A stretch of DNA of 64,000 bases, taken from positions 124,001-188,000 of the forward strand of contig JAEINP010000002.1 of the NCBI GenBank assembly GCA_016342355.1. The letters are read 5' to 3'. Below the pieces are notes generated by a model, which was given only the letters and a program-made list of their open reading frames with translations, was not told where the DNA came from and did not search any database. Below are positions 29,466 to 38,382 of this stretch, one piece after another. Numbering within the stretch: position 1 is the first letter of the stretch; each line of letters starts with the position of its first letter. The position numbers and the translations under genes are program-made. This stretch comes from Desulfatibacillum sp. (lineage in GTDB: Bacteria > Desulfobacterota > Desulfobacteria > Desulfobacterales > Desulfatibacillaceae).

Positions 29466-30854
29466 TTGGGATATCTGGATCTGGACACAAAAATGAACAA
29501 GCGGCTCAAAGCCCTGCAACAAACCGCCAGGGAATTCGGCAGGGAGGTTGTGAGGCCGGCGGGCATCGCCCTGGACAAACTCACAGACCCGGCGGACGTC
29601 ATTGCCGATGATTCCGTGCTGTGGGACGTGTTTCAGGGGTTTCGGGAAAGAGGCCTCCATAAGGTCATGATACCCAAGGCCTTTGGGGGCGCCATGGGAG
29701 CCTTGCCGCCCCTGGCCCTGACCCTGGTGAACGAGCAGATGGGCTATGCAGACGGAGGTCTTGCCGTCAGCATGCTGGTTGCAGGCATGCCCTTTGTCTT
29801 CGCCATTATGTCCCCTCATAAGGAGGTCCGAAACTGGGCGCGGGATTTTGTAAATGACACCAAAGGAAACATGATCGGATGCTGGGCCATTACCGAGCCT
29901 GACCACGGAACCGACTGGGTGCTGGGGACCAGCAGGGCCGGTGGCGATCCCCGCCTTGCGCCCGGACTCACGGCTGTCAAAAAGGGGGATGAATACATCC
30001 TCCACGGATGGAAATCCGCCTGGGTCAGCAACGGAACTATCGCAACCCATGCAGTGCTCCATGTGGGGCTGGACCCGTCCAAGGGCATTCATGGCTCGGG
30101 CATCGCCCTGTGCCCCTTGGATCTGCCCGGGATCACCCGCAACGCCCCGTTGAACAAGGTGGGCCAACGCCCCCTGAACCAGGGAGAAATCATCTTCGAC
30201 GAAGTCAAATTGCCAAAAAAATACATGCTCCTTCCGGCCCCGGGTTTTTTTGGCGCAAACACCTTTGGGCACACCTTCCTGGGAGTTGCCAACAGCAGCA
30301 TGGGCGTCACCTTTGCCGGACAGGCCCAGGCCACCCTGGACGAAGCGCTCCGGTTCGCCTACGAAAACAAACGCAACGGCATCCTGCTTGCAGAACAGGA
30401 GGACGTTAAAATCAGGCTGTTCCGCATGTTCGCCAAGGTGGAGGCCGCCAGAAACCTGGCCCGAAAAACATCCCTTCATTTCATGTCCATGAGTTCCGGC
30501 AGGATTTCAAACTTCGCCACATCGCACCGCCTCACCTTTTGGGCCTTGGGCAATGCCTTGCACGCCTTTTTCCAGGCTTATGAAAAGTATGAATCCGTGC
30601 GCGATTGGGCCGAAGTCCTGACCCATCCCGTCCGGACTAACGAACTCATGGAATGGGGAAAATACGGGGTGGCCTCAAAAATCACCGCCACGGAAACCGC
30701 CTACGAAGTAGCCCAGGAAGCTCTCCAGATATTTGGGGTGGATGCCCTTTCTCCGGATTGCCCCATTGAAAAGATGCTCCGGGACGCACGGGCCTCCATG
30801 ATCGAGGACGGCGCCAACGACGCCCTGGCCATGGCCGCCTTTGAAGGGGTGTGA
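29466..30854 (+). CDS. acyl-CoA dehydrogenase-family flavoprotein (paralogue 1)
   Basis: 462 residues, starting at a TTG (29466) with GGAGGGA just upstream. FAD/substrate strand GCWAITEPDHGTDW is the family loop and WVSNGTIATH the following strand. C-terminal: VAQEALQIFGVDALSP, then IEKMLRDARASMIEDGAND. The usual YEGT catalytic-Glu motif is replaced by MIEDG, with Glu in the aligned position. It shares the segment RPAGIALDKL with the next gene and the two are clearly paralogous. The Rossmann-like mid-domain is longer than in short-chain enzymes. Substrate is unknown. It follows the chelatase-like gene by 50 bases. Confidence 0.87.
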   Translation: MGYLDLDTKMNKRLKALQQTAREFGREVVRPAGIALDKLTDPADVIADDSVLWDVFQGFRERGLHKVMIPKAFGGAMGALPPLALTLVNEQMGYADGGLAVSMLVAGMPFVFAIMSPHKEVRNWARDFVNDTKGNMIGCWAITEPDHGTDWVLGTSRAGGDPRLAPGLTAVKKGDEYILHGWKSAWVSNGTIATHAVLHVGLDPSKGIHGSGIALCPLDLPGITRNAPLNKVGQRPLNQGEIIFDEVKLPKKYMLLPAPGFFGANTFGHTFLGVANSSMGVTFAGQAQATLDEALRFAYENKRNGILLAEQEDVKIRLFRMFAKVEAARNLARKTSLHFMSMSSGRISNFATSHRLTFWALGNALHAFFQAYEKYESVRDWAEVLTHPVRTNELMEWGKYGVASKITATETAYEVAQEALQIFGVDALSPDCPIEKMLRDARASMIEDGANDALAMAAFEGV

Positions 30855-30901
30855 TTGTTCCACGATGCGTTTTGACCATACAAAAAAAGGGAGGCCTTTT
30901 C

Positions 30902-32113
30902 ATGGCTTATCGAGATATTGACGTCTGCCCCAACAAGGAAACCAGCGCGGTTCTTAAGGAAGTAAAAAAATTCGCCGTCGAATTCATGCGGCCTGCGGGC
31001 ATCGCCCTGGATCAACTGGCTTCCCCGGCCCAGGCCCTCCAGGATGATTCGCCGTTGTGGGAAATGTTTTCCCGTTACAGAAAGCTGGACCTCCACGCCC
31101 TGGATATCCCGGAGGAACAGGGCGGCCTGGGCAAGGCGGACTGGATGACCTCCACCCTCATCGCCGAAACCCTGGGTTATGGAGACGCCGGACTGGCGGT
31201 TTCCCTGGTTTCCGCAGGCCTGCCCTTTCAATGCGCAGCCCGGCTGGACGTCAAAAAGGTCAAAGAAATCCTCACCAGCTATTGCGAATCCGGGGATTGC
31301 CCCACCATTGCCTGTACGTATTTGTCCTGCCTCAATTTCATGCAGGACCATTCCTCCCGGAACGGAAGCGACAAACTCCCCGTGACAGCAACCCCGGACA
31401 AGGGCAAGTATGTGTTGAACGGGACCACCCCTCCCCTGCCCAACGCGCCATTCGCCACCCACGTTTTCCTGGAATTCACAATCAACCTGAAAAACTCCCC
31501 CCCACGCACGGCCCTGGCGGTCATCCCCCTGGACTCACCGGGGGTTTCCCGCAAAGCGCCCCTGGACGTGAGCGGGCAGCGTTCCCTGCTGCGTGCCGCC
31601 CTGGAATTTAAGGATTTGAAAATCACAAAGGGAAATATCCTTACCGATGAAGATGCAGTCTTAAAAGGCCTCCATAAGGATTATGTGGTGCGGCTGAACC
31701 AGTGCCTGGGGCTGGTTTTCTGCGGCCTGGCCATGTCGGCCTTTGACCAGACCCTGGAGTACTCCCGGGGACGCATCCAGGGCGGAGTTCCCATATTTTC
31801 CCACAAGAATATCAAGCTGCAATTTTTCAAGATGTTCAAAATGATAGAGGCGGCCCGGGCCAATGCAAGGCGGCTGGCCTGCCACTATCACGATTGCTCC
31901 GTGGAATGCTCCCTGGCCCATGCCCTGGCCGCCAAATGCCTGTCCACGGAGACCGCCGTCATGGCCGCCAGCGAAGCCATCCAGATCCTGGGCGGCTATG
32001 GCCTGACCAGGGAGTTTCCCATGGAAAAGCTGTTCCGGGACGCCCACGCGGCCATGATCGAGCACGGCGTCAACCAGGACCTGGCCCTGGAAGCGATGGA
32101 GTGCTTCAAATAG
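30902..32113 (+). CDS. acyl-CoA dehydrogenase-family flavoprotein (paralogue 2)
   Basis: 403 residues from the ATG at 30902 (MAYRDIDVCPNK), which has GGGAGG nine bases before it; an in-frame ATG at 30851 overlaps the previous gene and is less likely. It shares RPAGIALDQLASPAQAL-type N-terminus, SLVSAGLPFQCAARLD region and the C-terminal AIQILGGYGLTREFPMEKLFRD helix with the preceding paralogue. Its catalytic region reads MIEHGVNQD, with Glu in the expected place instead of YEGT. The FAD loop (ACTYLSCLNFMQDH) departs from the usual TEPxxGSD, so substrate or cofactor handling may differ. Two paralogues side by side suggest a heteromeric enzyme, or two successive oxidations. Confidence 0.87.
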   Translation: MAYRDIDVCPNKETSAVLKEVKKFAVEFMRPAGIALDQLASPAQALQDDSPLWEMFSRYRKLDLHALDIPEEQGGLGKADWMTSTLIAETLGYGDAGLAVSLVSAGLPFQCAARLDVKKVKEILTSYCESGDCPTIACTYLSCLNFMQDHSSRNGSDKLPVTATPDKGKYVLNGTTPPLPNAPFATHVFLEFTINLKNSPPRTALAVIPLDSPGVSRKAPLDVSGQRSLLRAALEFKDLKITKGNILTDEDAVLKGLHKDYVVRLNQCLGLVFCGLAMSAFDQTLEYSRGRIQGGVPIFSHKNIKLQFFKMFKMIEAARANARRLACHYHDCSVECSLAHALAAKCLSTETAVMAASEAIQILGGYGLTREFPMEKLFRDAHAAMIEHGVNQDLALEAMECFK

Positions 32114-32150
32114 AATTTCCTGCTCATACGGGCCGTGAGTTTACCAAGGT

Positions 32151-32714
32151 CTAATTATTGGAGGCTGGCTCCACATCACCATCCCGCACCAAACGCACGT
32201 AGTTGTATATCCTTATTGCGTCTCCCTGGGGTCCATTACCCGTGGGCCAGTCTTCCGGATTGCCTGTTTTGGGATCGCTACGCTGCGCTCCCGCCCCAAG
32301 CACATCGCTCCATACGCCATCCATGTAACCCATGGCCCGTCCAAACGCCACATACACCGCAGCCGAACCGGCGCCGGCGGTCCAATTGGCATGGGTGGTG
32401 CTGGTCCAATAATAGGGAAAATCGTCCTGGCCCGCTTCATTGGTGATGGAGGTGGCATCGAACACGGGATCAATGACTGCTGTTCCTCGGTTGACGGGCA
32501 TGCAATTAGGCTGCTGTCGCTGAAACAGGTGTCTTGTCAGATATCCACCAGTGCGTAAGCATACCCCGAGTCCCCCACCGTGTCCTCTTTATTGCGAGGA
32601 TGCACCCGATGTGTCTCCGGTGGAACCGCCAACGTTTGATCCCTACCCCGTGCAGCCGACACATACAGCCAGAAAGAAGAAAAAAACGCCAATGACAACC
32701 AAATGCTTTTTCAT
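32151..32714 (-). pseudogene. decayed DUF1566 (Lcl_C) lipoprotein gene
   Basis: A lipoprotein signal peptide is encoded from the ATG at 32714 (MKKHLVVIGV, lipobox before Cys in CVGCTG), preceded by AAAGG. The same frame then meets a TAG at 32645-32643 and a TAA at 32591-32589, and is later open from about 32590 to 32151. That last part encodes a DUF1566-like end: DPVFDATSITNEAG, YYWTSTTHANW, AAVYVAFGRAMG. In another frame between them the peptide reads GYAYALVDI then, after a stop, QDTCFSDSSLIACP, also family-like. Premature stops, at least one frameshift and an internal deletion are therefore present, as a full protein of this family would be far longer. The ORF at 32151-32501 alone is not a functional gene. 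Confidence 0.72.
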
Positions 32715-32958
32715 GGTCAAGAACCTTTCCCTGGAGTTGTTTTGGTTTTTCAAACAAAAATCCAGCGCCTTCGAAATCCATGATAGAAAAAGAATGTGGG
32801 GACAATGTGACGAGAAAATGGAAAGGTAATGGGGGGTTAATAAAAAGGTTGTAATTAGCTTAACAGGTTTATTACAAAGGGTGTGATGTAACGATTGAAC
32901 GGCCAAGAAAGCCATTTATCCCGGGTGGCGCAGTCCCCCGTGAAAAAACAGCTTAACC

Positions 32959-34467
32959 ATGCAATCCAGATTATCCAATAAAATCATCGGAGCTTTTCTC
33001 CTGTTGGCCTTCATCAGCATAGGGCTTACCGTGGGATTGTCCCGCTATTATTCCTATAAGAATTTCCGGCAATACCTTTGGGAAAAGGAGCTTGGAAAAA
33101 TCGAACTTATTGCCACAGCAGCCGCCCAATACTATTCCCAAGAGCAGGGGTGGGAGGGTCTCCGGCGAGACCACAGGCAGTGGTTAAAGCTGATGGCCTC
33201 CGGCAGGGACGAGGACGAAACACCGTCTTCCGGACCTGTCATGAATCCCCGCAGCCAGGTGGGCTTCCCCGAACATCCTCCATTTGAGCCGCCGGGCCGG
33301 AACATGGAGGGACGTCCACCGCATCCTGTCCAACCTCCGGGCGAGCCTTTGCAACTGGGGCAACGCGTCAGTTTGCTGGATGCCCAAAAACGGCGCGTCC
33401 AGGGCGCCCGTTTTTCAATCGACAAGTTAACCCTGGTCCCTGTCAATATTTCAGGAGAAACAGTGGGTTGGATAGGAATCGCCAAGGATTTCAAAATCAC
33501 ACACCCGCTGGAGGTGGGTTTTATTCGCCAACAATCCAAAGCGCTCTTCCTCATAGGAGGGGCGATTCTGATTCTGTCCATCAGCCTGTCCATGCTCCTG
33601 GCCAGGAGCTTTCTAAGGCCCATACGCATGCTTGTGAAAGGGACAAAGGAAATTGCAAAGCATCATTTCCAGGTGAGAATCCCGGTCAGAAGTTCCGATG
33701 AATTGGGACAATTGGCGTCTGATTTTAACGAAATGGCCAGACAGTTGGAAAAGTACACCCAGATGCAGGAGCAATGGATTTCGGATATTTCGCACGAACT
33801 GCGAACGCCCCTCTCAGTTCTTATTGGGTCTATAGAGGCCCTGGAGGACGGAATCAGAAAACCGGACGCACAAACCTTTGCCATGCTGCATGCCAAGGCC
33901 CTGTATATAAATCAGTTAGTGAATGACTTGCATACCCTGTCCATGACGGAATCCAACGCCCTGAAAATGAACAAAACAAATCTCGACATTCAAGCCCTAT
34001 TGATAGAGGTAGTAAACCGTTTTAGGGAACGGACAGAAAAATCAGGCCTGGAAGTGATGGTAAAAAATTTGATGGACCCCCCCTCGATAATACACGGAGA
34101 TCCTAATCGGCTTACCCAGGTATTTTCCAATCTGCTGGAAAACTCCCTGCAGCATACCGACATCCCTGGAACCCTTTGCATTGGGCAGGAACAAAAAGGG
34201 GATGCTGTGGAGATAGTTTTTGAAGACTCCGCCCCTGGCGTGCCAAAGGAGGCTTTGCCCAAAATTTTTGACCGATTGTTTCGGGCGGACCCGTCGAGAA
34301 ACGCGGACACGGGGGGAAGCGGGCTCGGGCTTTCCATTTGCAAGAGCATTATCGAAAGCCATGACGGAACCATACGCGCCCAAAATAGCAGTTTGGGTGG
34401 GGTATGCATCATAATCACACTGCCACTGGCAGTGAAAAACAGCTTCCAAAAATCTGATGGTGATTGA
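32959..34467 (+). CDS. sensor histidine kinase (BaeS-like)
   Basis: 502 residues, inner-membrane. TM1 at about 11-27, a periplasmic sensor region to about 190 with a Pro-rich, acidic stretch (95-130), TM2 at about 196-215, HAMP to about 265. The HisKA phospho-acceptor is His279 in DISHELRTPL, and the ATPase domain has NLLENSLQHT and GSGLGLSICKS. It autophosphorylates and passes phosphate to the response regulator that starts four bases after its stop. Domain order is that of the BaeS/CpxA group, which often monitors envelope stress; the stimulus here is unknown. The Pro-rich insert in the sensor is unusual. Confidence 0.94.
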   Translation: MQSRLSNKIIGAFLLLAFISIGLTVGLSRYYSYKNFRQYLWEKELGKIELIATAAAQYYSQEQGWEGLRRDHRQWLKLMASGRDEDETPSSGPVMNPRSQVGFPEHPPFEPPGRNMEGRPPHPVQPPGEPLQLGQRVSLLDAQKRRVQGARFSIDKLTLVPVNISGETVGWIGIAKDFKITHPLEVGFIRQQSKALFLIGGAILILSISLSMLLARSFLRPIRMLVKGTKEIAKHHFQVRIPVRSSDELGQLASDFNEMARQLEKYTQMQEQWISDISHELRTPLSVLIGSIEALEDGIRKPDAQTFAMLHAKALYINQLVNDLHTLSMTESNALKMNKTNLDIQALLIEVVNRFRERTEKSGLEVMVKNLMDPPSIIHGDPNRLTQVFSNLLENSLQHTDIPGTLCIGQEQKGDAVEIVFEDSAPGVPKEALPKIFDRLFRADPSRNADTGGSGLGLSICKSIIESHDGTIRAQNSSLGGVCIIITLPLAVKNSFQKSDGD

Positions 34468-34470
34468 AAT

Positions 34471-35166
34471 ATGAGCAAAAATAACATCTTGATAGTGGAA
34501 GACGACCGGGATATCTCGGATTTATTGAGGGACTATCTCAAGCAGGCGGATTTTTCCGTGAGGCAAATATTTCACGGTGACGAATTAATCCCGGAAATGC
34601 GGATTCATGCGCCTGATATTGTGCTGCTGGACCTCATGCTGCCAGGAGCGGACGGCATTACCCTTTGCCGGGATATCCGCAGATTTTCCAGCATTCCCAT
34701 TATTATGATAACAGCCAAAGTGGATGAGATTGACAGGCTTCTGGGCTTGGAACTGGGGGCGGACGACTACATTTGCAAGCCGTTCAGCCCCCGGGAAGTC
34801 GTCTCCAGGGTCAAAGCGGTGCTGCGCCGTACCTATCCGGAATCAACGGAAAAAGTGCTCCACGCTGGCCCGATATTTTTGGATGCGGAAGCCTATTGCA
34901 CAACGATTGAAGGCATTGATCTGAAACTCACGCAAAGTGAGTTTTCTCTCTTGCGGGTGCTTATGGAGCGCCCGGAACGGGTTTTTTCAAGGAATGAACT
35001 CATAGCCGAAATCCAGGGTTATACCTACGACGGATATGACCGAAGCATCGACACGCATATCAAAAATTTGCGAAAAAAACTGGATGCCGTCCGCCAGGGT
35101 CTGGACCCTATCAAATCCGTTTATGGTGTTGGCTACAAATTCAGCCTGGATGCTGAAAATAACTGA
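34471..35166 (+). CDS. OmpR-family response regulator (BaeR-like)
   Basis: 231 residues. Receiver domain: acidic pair in LIVEDDRD, phospho-acceptor Asp54 in IVLLDLMLPG, Lys103 in ICKPFSP. C-terminal winged helix with LTQSEFSLLRVLMERP and RSIDTHIKNLRKKLD, and the closing VYGVGYKFS wing. Paired with the kinase just upstream. It is transcribed toward the aminotransferase gene but a 162-base gap separates them, so its targets cannot be inferred from position. Confidence 0.95.
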   Translation: MSKNNILIVEDDRDISDLLRDYLKQADFSVRQIFHGDELIPEMRIHAPDIVLLDLMLPGADGITLCRDIRRFSSIPIIMITAKVDEIDRLLGLELGADDYICKPFSPREVVSRVKAVLRRTYPESTEKVLHAGPIFLDAEAYCTTIEGIDLKLTQSEFSLLRVLMERPERVFSRNELIAEIQGYTYDGYDRSIDTHIKNLRKKLDAVRQGLDPIKSVYGVGYKFSLDAENN

Positions 35167-35328
35167 TTTCAAAAAAATTCAGGACTCCAACTTGCCCCTT
35201 GTTATATCCTTTCAAAAAAATGAAATAAACATTGAGGCGGATTTATGCCATATTGGCAGGCGTCTAATTTGCTTCCAAACCAACTTTTTTCAATTATTGA
35301 ATTCATACAAAAACATAAGGGGCTTTTT

Positions 35329-36483
35329 ATGAAGATTTCCACTCGGGGACAAAACATACGGCAAAGCGACATACGCACCATGACCACGGCCTGCCGTGAG
35401 GCTGGAGGCATCAACCTGGCCCAAGGGGTTTGCGACCTGAAAGTGCCTGCCCCTGTAATCGCCGGAGCCAAACAGGCCATGGACGACGGATTCAATATCT
35501 ACACGCCCAACCACGGCCTGCCTCAATTGCGTGAGGCCATCGCCGACAAGACCGCGGCTTTCCACGGCAAACGCCCCAATCCGGAAACGGAAATCGTGGT
35601 GAGCCTGGGCGCCACAGGAGTCTTCTATTGTGCGGCCATGGCCTTGTTGAACCCCGGGGACGAGGTGATTTTGTTCGAGCCCTATTACGGATACCACGCC
35701 AGCACCCTGGAGGCTGTGGAGGCCGTGCCTGTTTATGCGCCCACCCAGCCGGGCTCCTGGAAAATTGAGCCCGACGCCCTGGCAAAGGCCATCACCTCAA
35801 AAACAAAAGGCATCGTATTGTGCTCCCCGGGCAATCCATCCGGCCATGTGTTGACCCGGGAGGAAATAGACATAGTGGCGGACCTTGCCAACAAGCATGA
35901 TCTTGTGGTCTTTTCGGATGAAATCTACGAGCATTTTTTGTTTGATGGACGCTCTCATCTTTGTCCGGGGCTACATCCCGGCCTGGACGGACGCACCGTC
36001 ACCATGTCCGGCGTGTCCAAAACATTCAGCATCACAGGCTGGCGTCTGGGTTATTGCATCTGCCCCGAACATGTGGCCACGGCCATCACCCACCTGAACG
36101 ATTTGGTCTACGTCTGCGCTCCCGCGCCCCTGCAAATGGGCGTGGCCGCCGGACTGTGCCAGTTGGGCAGGGACTATTACGAGGGCTTGGCTCGGGATCA
36201 TGAAAAAAAGCGCGACCTGTTTTGCAACACGCTGGCACAAGCCGGGCTGGCGCCCCATCGGCCTGAAGGGGCGTATTATGTATTGGCGGATGTCTCCAGC
36301 GTACCGGGTAATGACTCCCTGACGCGGGCCATGTATCTCCTGGAAAAAACCGGGGTGGCCAGTGTTCCGGGCCGTGCCTTTTTTCACGATAATTCCGGAG
36401 ATAGCCTGGTCCGTTTTTGCTTTGCCAAGGAATTTCCCATATTGGAAGAGGCATGCGATCGGATACTGTCTTGGGCAAGATAG
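35329..36483 (+). CDS. PLP-dependent class I/II aminotransferase
   Basis: 384 residues from the ATG at 35329 with AAGGGG in front; upstream in-frame sequence to 35245 lacks a ribosome binding site. The PLP lysine is Lys231 in SGVSKTFSITGWRLGY. Other marks are NPGDEVILFEPYYGYH, SPGNPSGHVLTREE and FSDEIYEHF, the fold-type I aspartate/aromatic aminotransferase pattern. Substrate could be aspartate, methionine or an aromatic amino acid (similar sequences are often annotated as kynurenine or methionine aminotransferases). Cytoplasmic. Its neighbours give no clear pathway. Confidence 0.93.
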   Translation: MKISTRGQNIRQSDIRTMTTACREAGGINLAQGVCDLKVPAPVIAGAKQAMDDGFNIYTPNHGLPQLREAIADKTAAFHGKRPNPETEIVVSLGATGVFYCAAMALLNPGDEVILFEPYYGYHASTLEAVEAVPVYAPTQPGSWKIEPDALAKAITSKTKGIVLCSPGNPSGHVLTREEIDIVADLANKHDLVVFSDEIYEHFLFDGRSHLCPGLHPGLDGRTVTMSGVSKTFSITGWRLGYCICPEHVATAITHLNDLVYVCAPAPLQMGVAAGLCQLGRDYYEGLARDHEKKRDLFCNTLAQAGLAPHRPEGAYYVLADVSSVPGNDSLTRAMYLLEKTGVASVPGRAFFHDNSGDSLVRFCFAKEFPILEEACDRILSWAR

Positions 36484-36832
36484 AAACCGCCAACTGGTGG
36501 TGAAATCCACCCACCACACGAATTCCATGAAGCAATCCCAGGGGGAATCCTGACGGGCAGAAGTCATCATTCCCCGGCGCTTTTGAATTGCGTACAATGT
36601 CAAACCCATCTATCAAATTAAAATCATAACAAAAAACTCCTTTCTGTCTCACAAAGGAACCTGCGCAAAGATTTTCCTTGACACGTTTCTTCGCTATATT
36701 TTATAAAAAAATATATTTATATAAAATAGCTTTGTGCAAATTAAAGCTATTCACCTGCACTTTGCCCTGACAATGGACTTCGCCCTTTTGAGGGCTGAGG
36801 AAAAATCGCATCATCCACACAGGAGGAAGCAC
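36484..36832 (+). promoter_or_regulatory. promoter with AT-rich inverted repeat, upstream of the HpaB-family gene
   Basis: 349 bases without a gene. TTGACA (36678-36683), an 18-base spacer and TATAAA (36702-36707) form a good sigma70 promoter. An inverted repeat overlaps and follows the -10: GCTATATTTTATA (36693-36705) and TATAAAATAGC (36720-36730), matching except for one extra base in the left arm. This is a credible operator, possibly for the PadR regulator downstream. The 5' half of the gap (36484-36660) shows nothing notable. Confidence 0.6.
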
Positions 36833-38269
36833 ATGGCCGTCACAAACTCAGAAGCATATACAGAAAGACTAAAACAAATCTCTCCCAGAGTTTTCATCCT
36901 GGGGGAAAAGGTGGATCAGGTCTGGAATCATCCCTTATTCCGCTCGTCCATCAATCAGCTTTCCAAAACCTATGATTACGCCTTTGATCCGAAACACAGG
37001 GAGCATGCGATAGTGCATTCGCCATTGGTGGACGAACCTGTGCGCCGCCTTGGCATACATATTCAAACCAGCAAAGAGGATTCATTGCTGAAAGTTAAAA
37101 TGACCCGGGAAATTTGTGCGGAACGGCTTTGCACTCAATGCATGTCCAATACCATGTCCAGCGTATGGTGCGCCACTTATGACGCCGAGGAAAAATACGG
37201 GGAGCCGTACCACCAGCGTTTTGTGGAGTTTATAAAGTATCTGCAAAAGACCGACAAAGCCATGGCCTGGGGAATGATGGACCCCAAGGGGGATCGCAGG
37301 CTCAAAGCTTCGGAGCAAAAGCCGTTTTGCGATATGAGAATCGTGGAAAGAAACGCCAAAGGGATTGTTGTCACCGGCGCCAAGGCGCACACCACTCTAG
37401 GGCCCGTATGTGAGGAAATTGTGGTGGCGCCCTGCCGCTCCCTCACAGCGGAAGACAAGGATTTTGCCGTTTCCTTCGCCATACCGGTAGACACTCAAGG
37501 CGTCACATTCATTTGCCGCCCCGCTCCCGGGTCCCGAACCCCCATGAACATGGAGAAGCCCATTGGCAGTTCCATTGGCGCCGTGGAGGCCATGACCGTT
37601 TTCCAGGATGTTTTCGTGCCCTGGGATCGGGTGTTCCTGTGCGGAGAGTGGGATATGAACGACCGTGTCCCAATGTATTTTGCTGGCATCCATCGCCAGT
37701 CCAAATGCGCATGTCTTGCCGGGCACACGGACCTGATCATCGGGATCGCCGCCTTAACCGCCCGGGTTAACGGGCTGGATATGAAAGCCACCCACATCCG
37801 GGATAAAATCACCCGGCTCATGATCGATGCGGAAGCAGCGTATGGCTGCTCCCTGGGCGCTGGAGAGGAGGGACATCACCATCCCAGCGGTGTTTGGGTG
37901 CCTGATTTCCGAATAGCCAATGCAGGGCTTAATAATATCCGGTCACAGGTGGGCAACCATCTGGCCGCCTTGCACGATATTGCCGGGGGCGTCATCGTCA
38001 CCATGCCCACCGAACACAGCTACAATCATCCGGAATTAAAGGAACTCATGGATGTCTATTTTCAGGGAGGACAAAATTACACCACAAAGGAAAGATTGCG
38101 AGCTTTGCACCTTTGCCAGGAAGTGTGCGCCTCCAACTTTACCGGATACTTTCTGGGCTGGGCCATCAACGCTGCGGGTTCTCTCCAGACCAACGAAATG
38201 GCGGTCAGGGCAGCCTATGACTTGGAAAAACGCGTAAACATTGCTAAGGGATATGCTCAGATTGCCTGA
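36833..38269 (+). CDS. 4-hydroxybutyryl-CoA dehydratase / HpaB-family flavoprotein
   Basis: 478 residues from the ATG at 36833 (AGGAGGA upstream). The fold is the HpaB/acyl-CoA-dehydrogenase-like flavoprotein: DPKGDRRLKASEQ, GIVVTGAKAHTT, FAIPVDTQGVTFICR, VFVPWDRVFLCGEWD. In 4-hydroxybutyryl-CoA dehydratase a [4Fe-4S] cluster is held by C99, C103, H292 and C299. Here His287 and Cys294 (HRQSKCAC) have the same spacing as the last two. At the first site there are Cys95, Cys100 and Cys103 (LCTQC) instead of CxxxC. So it is either a variant dehydratase or a relative with an altered cluster. Hydroxylases of the HpaB group lack these cysteines. The PadR gene downstream may regulate it. Confidence 0.82.
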   Translation: MAVTNSEAYTERLKQISPRVFILGEKVDQVWNHPLFRSSINQLSKTYDYAFDPKHREHAIVHSPLVDEPVRRLGIHIQTSKEDSLLKVKMTREICAERLCTQCMSNTMSSVWCATYDAEEKYGEPYHQRFVEFIKYLQKTDKAMAWGMMDPKGDRRLKASEQKPFCDMRIVERNAKGIVVTGAKAHTTLGPVCEEIVVAPCRSLTAEDKDFAVSFAIPVDTQGVTFICRPAPGSRTPMNMEKPIGSSIGAVEAMTVFQDVFVPWDRVFLCGEWDMNDRVPMYFAGIHRQSKCACLAGHTDLIIGIAALTARVNGLDMKATHIRDKITRLMIDAEAAYGCSLGAGEEGHHHPSGVWVPDFRIANAGLNNIRSQVGNHLAALHDIAGGVIVTMPTEHSYNHPELKELMDVYFQGGQNYTTKERLRALHLCQEVCASNFTGYFLGWAINAAGSLQTNEMAVRAAYDLEKRVNIAKGYAQIA

Positions 38270-38323
38270 TGAAGGGGGCGTTTTCTGAACTGGAATGGAA
38301 ACTGAACCGTTAATCCCATAAAA

Positions 38324-38358
38324 AGGGGGCAACCCGTTTGCATTACGGCTTGCCCCCT
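38324..38358. terminator. strong hairpin between the dehydratase-like gene and padR-like gene
   Basis: AGGGGGCAA (38324-38332) pairs with TTGCCCCCT (38350-38358). After a C-C mismatch the inner CCGT (38334-38337) pairs with ACGG (38345-38348), giving a 7-base loop. No T-run follows. It could end the upstream transcript or act in the leader of the regulator gene, which starts at 38383. Confidence 0.55.
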
Positions 38359-38382
38359 GCTGATATCCTGAAGGAGTCAATC

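Noticed and set aside
32506-32805. 99-codon minus-strand open frame
   Set aside because: It is an off-frame reading through the decayed lipoprotein gene and not an independent gene.
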